Assembly: GCF_045689245.1 (NCBI RefSeq)
Contig: NZ_CP136865.1
Span: 3,472,001 to 3,536,000, forward strand
Length of the DNA stretch: 64,000 nt
DNA from: Congregibacter brevis
GTDB lineage: Bacteria; Pseudomonadota; Gammaproteobacteria; Pseudomonadales; Halieaceae
Direction: 5' to 3'
Both the position numbers and the translations under genes were made by a program. Numbering within the stretch: position 1 is the stretch's first letter; every line of letters begins with the position of its first letter. Below the pieces are notes generated by a model that searched no databases, had not been told where the DNA came from, and worked only from the letters and a program-made list of their open reading frames with translations. Below are positions 43,634-50,664 of this stretch, piece by piece.

Positions 43634-44913
43634 GAACTAGGCCTCTCGCCTTTGCTACCGCTGTGAGAATGAACACCAAGGCCATCCGACTCTTCGTTGG
43701 CCTCACTAACAAGGTTGCTGACTACCTCAGAACCACCGCAGGATTCCTCGGTAGCCAGCAGGGGAAGATCAATTAGAAATTCAGCACCGCCCTGAGCGCG
43801 ATTGCGGGCCCGCACTTCTCCGCCGTGATGACTGACCGTTTTGGCCACGACCGCCAAACCCAGGCCGGTACCCTGCGTTCGCGTCGTAAAGAAGGGATCG
43901 AAAAGTCGAGGCATCACGTCAGACGGAATACCGGGTCCGTTGTCTCGCACGCATATCTGCAAAGAGTCGTGACTGGTAGCCCCCGCCCAAATGTCGACAC
44001 GTACAGACTCGCCACCTACATCCACGGCGTTGTTGACCAGATTTGCCAAAGCCCCAACCAAATCGTCCCTCGCGCCGCTTAAGGCGAGCGTGTCGTCGAT
44101 GGGTGTGACCGTTAGATGGACTGTGGGTGGCAGAGTCTCGCGCACCGCCGTCTCAAGGGTGGTCATGACATCCCGCAGTAACAAGGGCTGCATATGAGGA
44201 TTTTCACCACGTACGAAACTGAGCATGGATTCAATCAGCGCTTCCATGTGCTGAAGGCGATCCCCTAACCGCTCGCTAATCTTATCGCGCTGAACATGGG
44301 GAAGATCATGACTACCCAACTGGGAGAGATATAAGGTCGCAGAAGACAGTGGCGTTCGAATTTGATGTGCGAGTCGAGCGGCCATCTCGCCCAGCGCCGC
44401 AAGCCGTTCCCTCCGGCCCAGCTGTAACTGCAGGTCATGGAGTTCCGTCGTGTCGGTTATCAGAACGACTCGCTCTCCGTCCTCGCTGTCGTCATCCAGC
44501 GCGCGACTGTTGATAGATAAATGCCGTTGCCCGGGCTGCCGCTCATCTAGCTCGGGGTTGCGTTTGGCCACTTGAGGCCAGGTCTCTCCGAGTAAAGGCT
44601 CACCTAGCATATCGAGCGCCGCCGGATTGGCATCGCGAATGGTTTGCTCGGGATCAAGAATCATCACTCCGCCTGGGAGTACAGCCAGAAGAGACGCAAG
44701 ACGATTTAACAGACGCTCTTTTTCCGCCAGTTCGCGAAGGCGTGCGCCGCGACTGATGGCTAGCTCCGTGCGCAGGCGCAAAACCTGTTCCTGCATCGTG
44801 CGATAACTGCTATCGAGTTCTCGGGAGACCTCGGTGAGCGAAGCTAGGGAGTTCTCATCCAGCGGAACACTCTCGGGGCGCTCGACCACATCTGATGTGG
44901 AGATCTGCGTCAT
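43630..44913 (-). CDS. flrB: Flagellar sensor histidine kinase FlrB/FleS
   Basis: A 427-residue cytosolic kinase without membrane helices. A coiled coil (about 30-70) and PAS domain (about 70-155) precede the H-box EMAARLAHQIRTPLSS (His183), N-box NLVNNAVDVG and G-boxes DNGPGIP and TGLGLAVVAKT. It phosphorylates FlrC. The C-terminal ~45 residues are acidic. A sigma-54 site lies 39 bp upstream. Confidence 0.93.
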   Translation of the reverse strand: MTQISTSDVVERPESVPLDENSLASLTEVSRELDSSYRTMQEQVLRLRTELAISRGARLRELAEKERLLNRLASLLAVLPGGVMILDPEQTIRDANPAALDMLGEPLLGETWPQVAKRNPELDERQPGQRHLSINSRALDDDSEDGERVVLITDTTELHDLQLQLGRRERLAALGEMAARLAHQIRTPLSSATLYLSQLGSHDLPHVQRDKISERLGDRLQHMEALIESMLSFVRGENPHMQPLLLRDVMTTLETAVRETLPPTVHLTVTPIDDTLALSGARDDLVGALANLVNNAVDVGGESVRVDIWAGATSHDSLQICVRDNGPGIPSDVMPRLFDPFFTTRTQGTGLGLAVVAKTVSHHGGEVRARNRAQGGAEFLIDLPLLATEESCGGSEVVSNLVSEANEESDGLGVHSHSGSKGERPSS

Positions 44914-44951
44914 ACCTGTCCATTGAGTTGTGGTATCTCGGAACAGGTCTA

Positions 44952-44967
44952 TGCAAAGGCTATGCCT
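44952..44967 (-). promoter_or_regulatory. Sigma-54 promoter of flrBC
   Basis: AGGCATAGCCTTTGCA on the minus strand keeps GG-N10-GC and the full TTGCA -12 half. It ends 38 bp before the flrB ATG, in the flrA-flrB gap, matching class II regulation by FlrA. Confidence 0.72.
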
Positions 44968-45025
44968 ATTATTTTATCTATATAATTCAGATGCTTATGG
45001 AACCCAAAAGGGGGAAGCGTCAAGA

Positions 45026-46177
45026 CTATGGCGCCTCATCGGGACGAATGATCTCGTACTTACGCATCTTCTCGACCAAGGTAGTCCTCTGCAGGTTGAG
45101 CATTTTTGCTGCTCGGGCAACGACCCAGTCGTTTTGTTCCAGGGCTTGTACCATCAGCGAGCGCTCAAGATCTGCAAGATGTGTCTTTAGATCCATCCCT
45201 TCTTCGGCCAGTACTGCTGGCGCTTCGTCCAACGTCGTATTTCGCGAGTCCAGGCGACCCGTCGATTCTGGGGAAACGATCGAAACCTCGGGGGCGCCGC
45301 CCGCCGTAGCACCTGTCGCCCCAGACTGATCACCTCGAAGAAAAATATCAGCGACTTCTGTAGTTTCGCTCGCGCTGCGGTTGGCAACAAATTTGTCAGG
45401 CAGATGCGCCGCGGTCACTTCTTGCTCCGGATGGAGAATCGCCAGACGTTCGACGAGGTTAGAGAGCTCACGCACGTTACCCGGCCAGCCATAGCGCTTG
45501 AGGCATGCCATGGCGTCGTCACCCAGAGTCACCGAGCCGCGACTGTCACGCTCCATCAGATCCACAAAGCGTCTCACGAGAGCGGGGACATCTTCGACAC
45601 GCTCCCGCAGGGGCGGAATGTCGATAGGAAATACATTAAGCCTATAAAACAAGTCCATACGGAAATCACCAGCCTCGACACGATCCTCGAGATTCTGGTG
45701 CGTCGCGGCGATCACGCGTACGTCGCAATCCTGAGTCTTATTACTTCCTACACGCTCGAAACACCGTTCTTGCAGAACGCGCAGCAGCTTGACCTGCATT
45801 TGGAGAGGCATGTCCCCGATTTCATCGAGGAAGAGGGTGCCGCCAGCGGCCATCTCGAAGCGTCCCTGGCGGCTGCTTATTGCACCAGTGAACGCGCCTT
45901 TCTCGTGACCGAAGAGTTCAGACTCCAGGAGCTCACCGGGAATGGCACCGCAATTGACCGGCACAAACGGGCCCTTCACGCGATCGGATAGTTGGTGAAT
46001 TCCACGAGCAACCACTTCTTTGCCCGTGCCCGATTCGCCCAGTATCAAAACGGAAGCCTCCGCCGGCGCTACCTGAGCAATGAGGCGGCGTATCCCTTCA
46101 ATTTGAGCACTGCTGCCAACGAGTTCCCGCGCCAATGTGCGACTCGCTTCAAGAATCGCCGACCCGTCTTCACTCAC
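45026..46177 (-). CDS. flrA: FlrA/FleQ-type flagellar master activator lacking the N-terminal domain
   Basis: A 383-residue sigma-54 activator. It begins almost directly at the AAA+ domain (VGSSAQIEGI at 20; Walker A GESGTGKE 47-54; GAFTGA 94-99; LFLDEIGDMP) and ends with the FleQ-type HTH (LQRTTLVEKMRKYEI). The ~130-residue FleQ receiver-like domain of usual FlrA/FleQ (~490 residues) is absent: an in-frame TAA stands 12 nt upstream of the GTG start, behind AGGGG. The LFRS c-di-GMP motif region reads LARE (its Arg kept), and VVARGIH keeps the next Arg. It should activate flrBC and other sigma-54 genes. Confidence 0.9.
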   Translation of the reverse strand: MSEDGSAILEASRTLARELVGSSAQIEGIRRLIAQVAPAEASVLILGESGTGKEVVARGIHQLSDRVKGPFVPVNCGAIPGELLESELFGHEKGAFTGAISSRQGRFEMAAGGTLFLDEIGDMPLQMQVKLLRVLQERCFERVGSNKTQDCDVRVIAATHQNLEDRVEAGDFRMDLFYRLNVFPIDIPPLRERVEDVPALVRRFVDLMERDSRGSVTLGDDAMACLKRYGWPGNVRELSNLVERLAILHPEQEVTAAHLPDKFVANRSASETTEVADIFLRGDQSGATGATAGGAPEVSIVSPESTGRLDSRNTTLDEAPAVLAEEGMDLKTHLADLERSLMVQALEQNDWVVARAAKMLNLQRTTLVEKMRKYEIIRPDEAP

Positions 46178-46212
46178 GCTTAATCCCCTTGTTTACGCGT
46201 GGATGCGCACAT

Positions 46213-46252
46213 ATTCACTGTCATGGCCAACTGTTTTACCGCTACAGTGAAT
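46213..46252. promoter_or_regulatory. 9-bp inverted repeat upstream of flrA
   Basis: ATTCACTGT (46213-46221) and ACAGTGAAT (46244-46252) form a perfect dyad with a 22-bp spacer, 36-75 bp upstream of the flrA GTG. A looped operator or leader hairpin is possible. Confidence 0.5.
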
Positions 46253-46305
46253 TACTGACGCGACACAACAAAAACGCATGGAGTTTCAGAGTATTAGCGG
46301 CGTAA

Positions 46306-46319
46306 GTCAACTTTTTGAC
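46306..46319. promoter_or_regulatory. FleQ-box-like operator upstream of flrA
   Basis: GTCAACTTTTTGAC (rev. comp. GTCAAAAAGTTGAC) fits the published FleQ box GTCaNTAAAtTGAC at 11 of the 13 specified positions. It is about 130 bp upstream of flrA, suggesting autoregulation. Confidence 0.55.
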
Positions 46320-46432
46320 GGATTGATACTCACACGACTACATCTGGCTAGCGAATAGAGCCTAGATCACGGGCGAAATGGCTAGATGGGTTGCCAAGTA
46401 AGAGCTGCACACAAAGCCGTTAAAGCCAGCGT

Positions 46433-47014
46433 CTATTCGCCTGAAGATCGCTTAAAGGCCACTTCCCGGCGATGATGCCTGAAGATCAACTTTTCGAGCC
46501 ACGACTTCGCCGCCCCGGTTAGCCCGGTAAAGCGGACTTTGCCTGTGCCCGCGGCGTGCTCTTCGGCAGTCGATACCACTTCGCCATAGCAGCAAAGTGG
46601 CTTGGGCAGCCCACGCTGAATGTAGAGTTCCAGATATACCGTTGTACCTGGCTCCGGTACATCTCCTTTCCAGGCGACACCTGCAGCGGATACGCGCACC
46701 GGACTGGTGTCGGGAATATCAAGTTGGTGGTAGATAAGAGTCCCGACGAGATCCAAAAGCAAATTGACTTTCAGATCCAGACGCGCGACTTCTTGCGCGA
46801 CCACACCCGAAGAAGCTTCTTGCTGATCCTTTTGCCCGCCCGCGTCGCCAATCACCGAAACCGCCCGCAAAAACTCCTCGTTAGAGGCGTTGACCATAGC
46901 CAAATGCTTTTGATCGAGCTCGTGATTAACTTTTCTCCATGCGATGGAGATATTGTCGCTATAGGCTAAACCACCTTCAGACTTTGCGGGTGTCTCACTC
47001 ATACGCAGGCGCAC
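46433..47014 (-). CDS. PilZ-like protein with degenerate c-di-GMP motifs
   Basis: A 193-residue protein beside the flagellar master regulator. A helical N-terminal part (AWRKVNHELDQKHLAMV, then ARLDLKVNLLLDLVGTLI) resembles the insert of the PilZ protein after pomB. A PilZ-like barrel with RVSAAGVAW and GTTVYLELYIQRGLP follows. The RxxxR motif is missing and the D/NxSxxG motif reads RVSAAG, so c-di-GMP binding is doubtful. The position equals the gene between fliST and fleQ of related bacteria. Start could also be M5 (47002). Confidence 0.6.
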   Translation of the reverse strand: MRLRMSETPAKSEGGLAYSDNISIAWRKVNHELDQKHLAMVNASNEEFLRAVSVIGDAGGQKDQQEASSGVVAQEVARLDLKVNLLLDLVGTLIYHQLDIPDTSPVRVSAAGVAWKGDVPEPGTTVYLELYIQRGLPKPLCCYGEVVSTAEEHAAGTGKVRFTGLTGAAKSWLEKLIFRHHRREVAFKRSSGE

Positions 47015-47109
47015 CTTTACGGCCCAGACTCAATAGATTCCAAGCTAGCATAAGAAGGGTCTGAGGGGGGAGCAAATACCGAGCCTGGCAACAGCGGTCG
47101 GCTAGAAAA

Positions 47110-47466
47110 CTAGCTAGAGGATTGAACATCCTGATAGCTACCAAGAGCCGATCGCGTGCGCGCCTGATTGACGCCCTGCTCTAGCACCGCGTCGCGGGCA
47201 TTAGCGAGCAGTCCCATGAGCTCATCATTGAGGTGAAGCATCACCGCAAGAGCTTCTGACACGAGCTCACCATGTTCCGCATCGACGGGCTGCGAAAAAC
47301 ACTGCTGTAGATCATCGCGACGTTCTCGCTCAAGTTCAGCCACGCGATCCCACTCACCGGCGCCGGCACAGTCCAGCATATCCCGCGTCATATTGAGCAC
47401 GCCGGCCAATCGCTGGTATTGCCCTGATTCCTTGGCGTCGAGTGCGCTTGTGAGGGTCGCGTTCAC
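47110..47466 (-). CDS. fliT: FliT-like flagellar chaperone
   Basis: A ~118-residue helical protein in the fliT position after fliS: MTRDMLDCAGAGEWDRVAELE followed by ERRDDLQQCF and a long C-terminal helix, as in FliT proteins that bind FliD. GTG 47466 with AGG 6 nt before it, 8 bp after the fliS stop, is the likely start. A longer frame from TTG 47508 would overlap fliS. Confidence 0.7.
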   Translation of the reverse strand: MNATLTSALDAKESGQYQRLAGVLNMTRDMLDCAGAGEWDRVAELERERRDDLQQCFSQPVDAEHGELVSEALAVMLHLNDELMGLLANARDAVLEQGVNQARTRSALGSYQDVQSSS

Positions 47467-47474
47467 AGAACCTG

Positions 47475-47867
47475 TTAGCCTCGATACTCTTCGGGAATCG
47501 CTTCCCAACCGCTCTTGATCTCGCGCATCAGTCCCGAGACCTCGTCAAGCAAGGCTTCATCTTTAGAAGAAGCAGCCTCGACCAAGCGTGATTCCATATA
47601 GTCGTAAAGATCGCGCAGTCGCGTGGCAACCTCGCCACCGCGCTCGATGTCCAGACTCGCCCGCATGTTATCGATGATGCTGATAGCCTTACCCAGCATC
47701 TCACCCTGCGCGGCTACGTCTCCCCGAGTCATCGCGCCTTTAGCACCAGCGATGCGGCTTAAAGCGCCATCCATCAGCATAGTAATGAGCTGATGAGGAC
47801 TAGCGTCGGTCATGCCACTCTGAGCATCGACTTTGCGATAGGCACTGATTGCGGTCATACCATTCAT
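47475..47867 (-). CDS. fliS: Flagellar export chaperone FliS
   Basis: A 130-residue helical bundle with the FliS opening SAYRKVDAQSGMTDASPHQLITMLMDGALSRIAGA (residues 7-41) and end GLMREIKSGWEAIPEEYRG. It binds flagellin before export. Gap of 26 bp from fliD. Confidence 0.94.
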   Translation of the reverse strand: MNGMTAISAYRKVDAQSGMTDASPHQLITMLMDGALSRIAGAKGAMTRGDVAAQGEMLGKAISIIDNMRASLDIERGGEVATRLRDLYDYMESRLVEAASSKDEALLDEVSGLMREIKSGWEAIPEEYRG

Positions 47868-47893
47868 CTATCTGCTCTCCATAGCGTTTAACG

Positions 47894-49942
47894 CTAGTTG
47901 TTGTTCTGTCCCGGTAGCGGAATTCCAGCAAGCTGGGTGGTTAAGAACTCGCTAGTGCTCTGTAAGTTTGCCAGTAAAATATCGAGAGCGTTGAACTGAT
48001 TCCTGAAGCGCGCCTCGATGGCTTCTAAACGAGCTTCAAGGGCCTCGCGATCTTCCTCAATACGCGCCACGTCGGCCTCGAGGGTATCCGTGCGTAGATC
48101 GATCAAGCCATTACTGTCCAGAAAACGGTCGATGACATCGCTTAAACTGACCGCGACACCGCTTGAGATGTTGACGGAGCCGCGTGAACCAGTAGTCCCA
48201 CCGATGATCGACAATCGAATGCCTTCGCTTGCAGAACCCGTCGCCCCTACCAAGCTTTGACCCGAGCCCGTAGCTGCCACGCCGCCAATGGTGCCGGCCA
48301 CATCAACGCCATTGGTACCAGAACCCGCGGACAAGCCGAGCGTTCCGGTCGTGTTTGCTGCAACGCTGTCAATGACGACGCTACTCTCGGAGCCAAAACG
48401 GCTTGATTGAATCTGGAGCCGGTTTGACGCATCGAAGGTCACACTAACCGCAATACCCGCCTCTAAAAGATTATCGTCACCGTTAATGCGAGACTGCAGC
48501 TCTGCCGCCAAAGCATCACCACTATCGAAGTCGCCCTGGGTCAGACTAACGAGATCAGTGGAAACGCCATCGATCGTGAGGCGTAAGGTATCGTTAGAAC
48601 CATCAATAGTCAGCGGGGCTAAGGCCGTGGGCGCAACAATGGCAGCGCCTGCGATACTGCCGCGAGTAGCCAGCTGAGTAACCTCAACACTGAAGTTGCC
48701 CACCTGCGTCGAACTACCAGCACCATCAAACACAACACTACTGTCGTTGGGCTGTCCGACTTGAGCGAACACGCCAGCCACACTATCAAAGTTGTCGCGT
48801 AACGCAGCGCCCAAACGGCCCTCATCGATTGCGAGATTGCCGTTTGCCTGGGTGGTTATTCCGAGTTCAGCCAATGTACTGAAAGGACCTTCAAAACCGT
48901 TCGAGGAACCCGTCAACGCGCTACGAACCTGAGTGATGATTGAGCGCGTGGCGAAATCACCCTGCAACGCGCCTGCTCGATCAGTCTCTGCGTCGTAAGC
49001 AGTCAGGTTCGAAGAAACATTGGTGAAGTTATTGAACGCCGATACGAAACTCTCGATGGCCGTTCGCACGGCGGACTCATTGTCCCTCACCGTGACCGTG
49101 ACCGGTGCCTCAGTCGTTGCCTGCAGAGTAAGACTCACCCCGTCAATCACGTCATCTGCATTGTTACTCGCACTGGTGAGCGCAAGGCCGTTAATACTAA
49201 AACTGGCATCCTGTGCGGCAACAGTTTGAGACAAGTTGTTCGCGTCGGTATTGAACGCGAGGCGCGAGAGTCCTTCTGCATCGGTATTGTTACTGTCGCC
49301 CGTGTCGCTGACCTGAATTTCTATGCTGTTATCTGCGCCCGTATCAGTACTGCTCAGCAGCAAGCGAAAGCCTTCGCCATCGTTCACAATCGCAGCGGAC
49401 ACACCCGCATCCGCTGCATTAATGGCGTCACGCACGCCCTGCAAAGTGTTGTTGCTGGAATCGATGGTTATCGTGGCGCTAGCTCTATCTGCGTTGACAC
49501 TGAAGCTATTGAAGCTTTCAGGCCCGGGATCTGCGCCCGTAATATCTGCAGTACCAAACCGCAGGGTCAACTCGCCCTCGCCCACCACATCGGTGAGACT
49601 GGAGAAACTACCCGAGGCTAAAGACTGCGATTGCGCCAGACTATCGATAGACACGCTGAAACTGCCCGCCGCGGCGCCTGCGCCTGCCGAAACACCTAGA
49701 GCATCAGAATTGCTACTGCTCGCTGATCGTTGGCTGAAAGTAGCAGTATCAGCGAGCGCGTCTACTGAACTTTGGAGTGAACTAAGGGAACCTTGGAGCG
49801 TGCCAAACGCGGATAGCTGACTGGTCAGCTGCGCCTCGCGCGCAACTAGACGAGTCTCAGTAGGACCACGCTCTGCAGCCACTAGCTGGGTGACTAAGCC
49901 TTCGATGTCTAATCCCGACCCTATGCCGGTTGCCGCTACCAT
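47894..49942 (-). CDS. fliD: Flagellar filament cap protein FliD
   Basis: A 682-residue cap protein, longer than the ~470-480 of Pseudomonas or Salmonella. It starts GIGSGLDIEGLVTQLVAAE, has FliD N- and C-terminal helical ends (LEADVARIEEDREALEARLE, FRNQFNALDILLANLQST) and repeated flagellin-IN-type segments in the middle (for example ASATITIDSSNNTLQGVRDA). It is Asp/Ser/Asn-rich. A sigma-54 site precedes it by 150 bp. Confidence 0.93.
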   Translation of the reverse strand: MVAATGIGSGLDIEGLVTQLVAAERGPTETRLVAREAQLTSQLSAFGTLQGSLSSLQSSVDALADTATFSQRSASSSNSDALGVSAGAGAAAGSFSVSIDSLAQSQSLASGSFSSLTDVVGEGELTLRFGTADITGADPGPESFNSFSVNADRASATITIDSSNNTLQGVRDAINAADAGVSAAIVNDGEGFRLLLSSTDTGADNSIEIQVSDTGDSNNTDAEGLSRLAFNTDANNLSQTVAAQDASFSINGLALTSASNNADDVIDGVSLTLQATTEAPVTVTVRDNESAVRTAIESFVSAFNNFTNVSSNLTAYDAETDRAGALQGDFATRSIITQVRSALTGSSNGFEGPFSTLAELGITTQANGNLAIDEGRLGAALRDNFDSVAGVFAQVGQPNDSSVVFDGAGSSTQVGNFSVEVTQLATRGSIAGAAIVAPTALAPLTIDGSNDTLRLTIDGVSTDLVSLTQGDFDSGDALAAELQSRINGDDNLLEAGIAVSVTFDASNRLQIQSSRFGSESSVVIDSVAANTTGTLGLSAGSGTNGVDVAGTIGGVAATGSGQSLVGATGSASEGIRLSIIGGTTGSRGSVNISSGVAVSLSDVIDRFLDSNGLIDLRTDTLEADVARIEEDREALEARLEAIEARFRNQFNALDILLANLQSTSEFLTTQLAGIPLPGQNNN

Positions 49943-50091
49943 GATTACTTACCGTATTATGTGTCGGATGGCCGCCGAGTGCTCTACCCCGTCGTTAGTT
50001 TAGTGCACGCCGGGTGTCTATACGACACTCTACACTCACCTCTTCAGCGCCGAGCCTTAGCGACACCAGACTCACCAGTTGCTCTCGAAAC

Positions 50092-50107
50092 TGCAATATC
50101 GATGCCA
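50092..50107 (-). promoter_or_regulatory. Sigma-54 promoter of fliD(ST)
   Basis: TGGCATCGATATTGCA on the minus strand, GG-N10-GC with TGGCA and TTGCA halves intact, in the flaG-fliD gap 150 bp before the fliD ATG. It overlaps a 15-bp dyad GCCACGC-A-GCGTGGC (50104-50118). Confidence 0.75.
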
Positions 50108-50118
50108 CGCAGCGTGGC
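50104..50118. promoter_or_regulatory. 7-bp dyad adjoining the fliD sigma-54 site
   Basis: GCCACGC and GCGTGGC are perfect inverted arms around one base, touching the -24 element. It may be a regulator site or an RNA hairpin at the end of flaG. Confidence 0.4.
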
Positions 50119-50138
50119 CTTGCAGCTTATTCGACGTT

Positions 50139-50561
50139 TTAGCCGTTCTGGTCTATGAGCAGGCCACGAATAGAGTCCGACGCTTCAGCGCTTGCCTGCT
50201 GGTCGGACAGAAAACGTGCTATCTGAAGAATCTCTTCAGCCGGTATTTGCCGCACCAACTCGTCTGTTTCTGCGTCTACCACCTGAATTACCGTAGTTCC
50301 CAGGTCTCCATCTACAGAAATGTTCAAAGATCTTGAGACGCTCTGTATATACTCAGAGATATCGCGTGTTGCTTCTGACAGGGCCTGAGCTGACTGCCGA
50401 GGCGCCTCCTGTACAACGGGCGCTGGCGCTGAGCTGCCGCTTGCGGCAGCCGATTGCCGCCCAACGTTGACGCTTTCCTGCGACTCTTGTCGCGCAACCT
50501 GTGTTGCTGTGGTTTGCGTGTTCGCAGGCGAAGTACTGTTAACTGGATTAGTCATAGTCAT
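50139..50561 (-). CDS. flaG: Flagellar protein FlaG
   Basis: A 140-residue protein: Gln/Ser/Ala-rich N-terminus, then the FlaG domain LSEATRDISEYIQSVSRSLNISVDGDLGTTVIQVVDAETDELVRQIPAEEILQIARFL (residues 61-118). It affects filament length. Lies between fliC (with a terminator) and the fliD promoter. Confidence 0.9.
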   Translation of the reverse strand: MTMTNPVNSTSPANTQTTATQVARQESQESVNVGRQSAAASGSSAPAPVVQEAPRQSAQALSEATRDISEYIQSVSRSLNISVDGDLGTTVIQVVDAETDELVRQIPAEEILQIARFLSDQQASAEASDSIRGLLIDQNG

Positions 50562-50601
50562 CTACCTCCTGACCGTGTGGAATCATCTGCCGCAAAAGGC
50601 G

Positions 50602-50633
50602 AAAAAGTGAGGGGGGCTTTCGCCCGCCTCACT
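50602..50633 (-). terminator. Rho-independent terminator of fliC
   Basis: On the minus strand AGTGAGG (50633-50627) and CCTCACT (50612-50606) form a 7-bp stem with a further GGGC/GCCC stem inside around a GAAA loop, followed by TTTTT. Confidence 0.82.
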
Positions 50634-50664
50634 TGCAGAGACGCCAGTGATGGTCGTTTCACCG

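Noticed and set aside
47466..47508. TTG start for fliT inside fliS
   Set aside because: GTG 47466 has a better ribosome-binding site just after the fliS stop and gives a FliT-like length.
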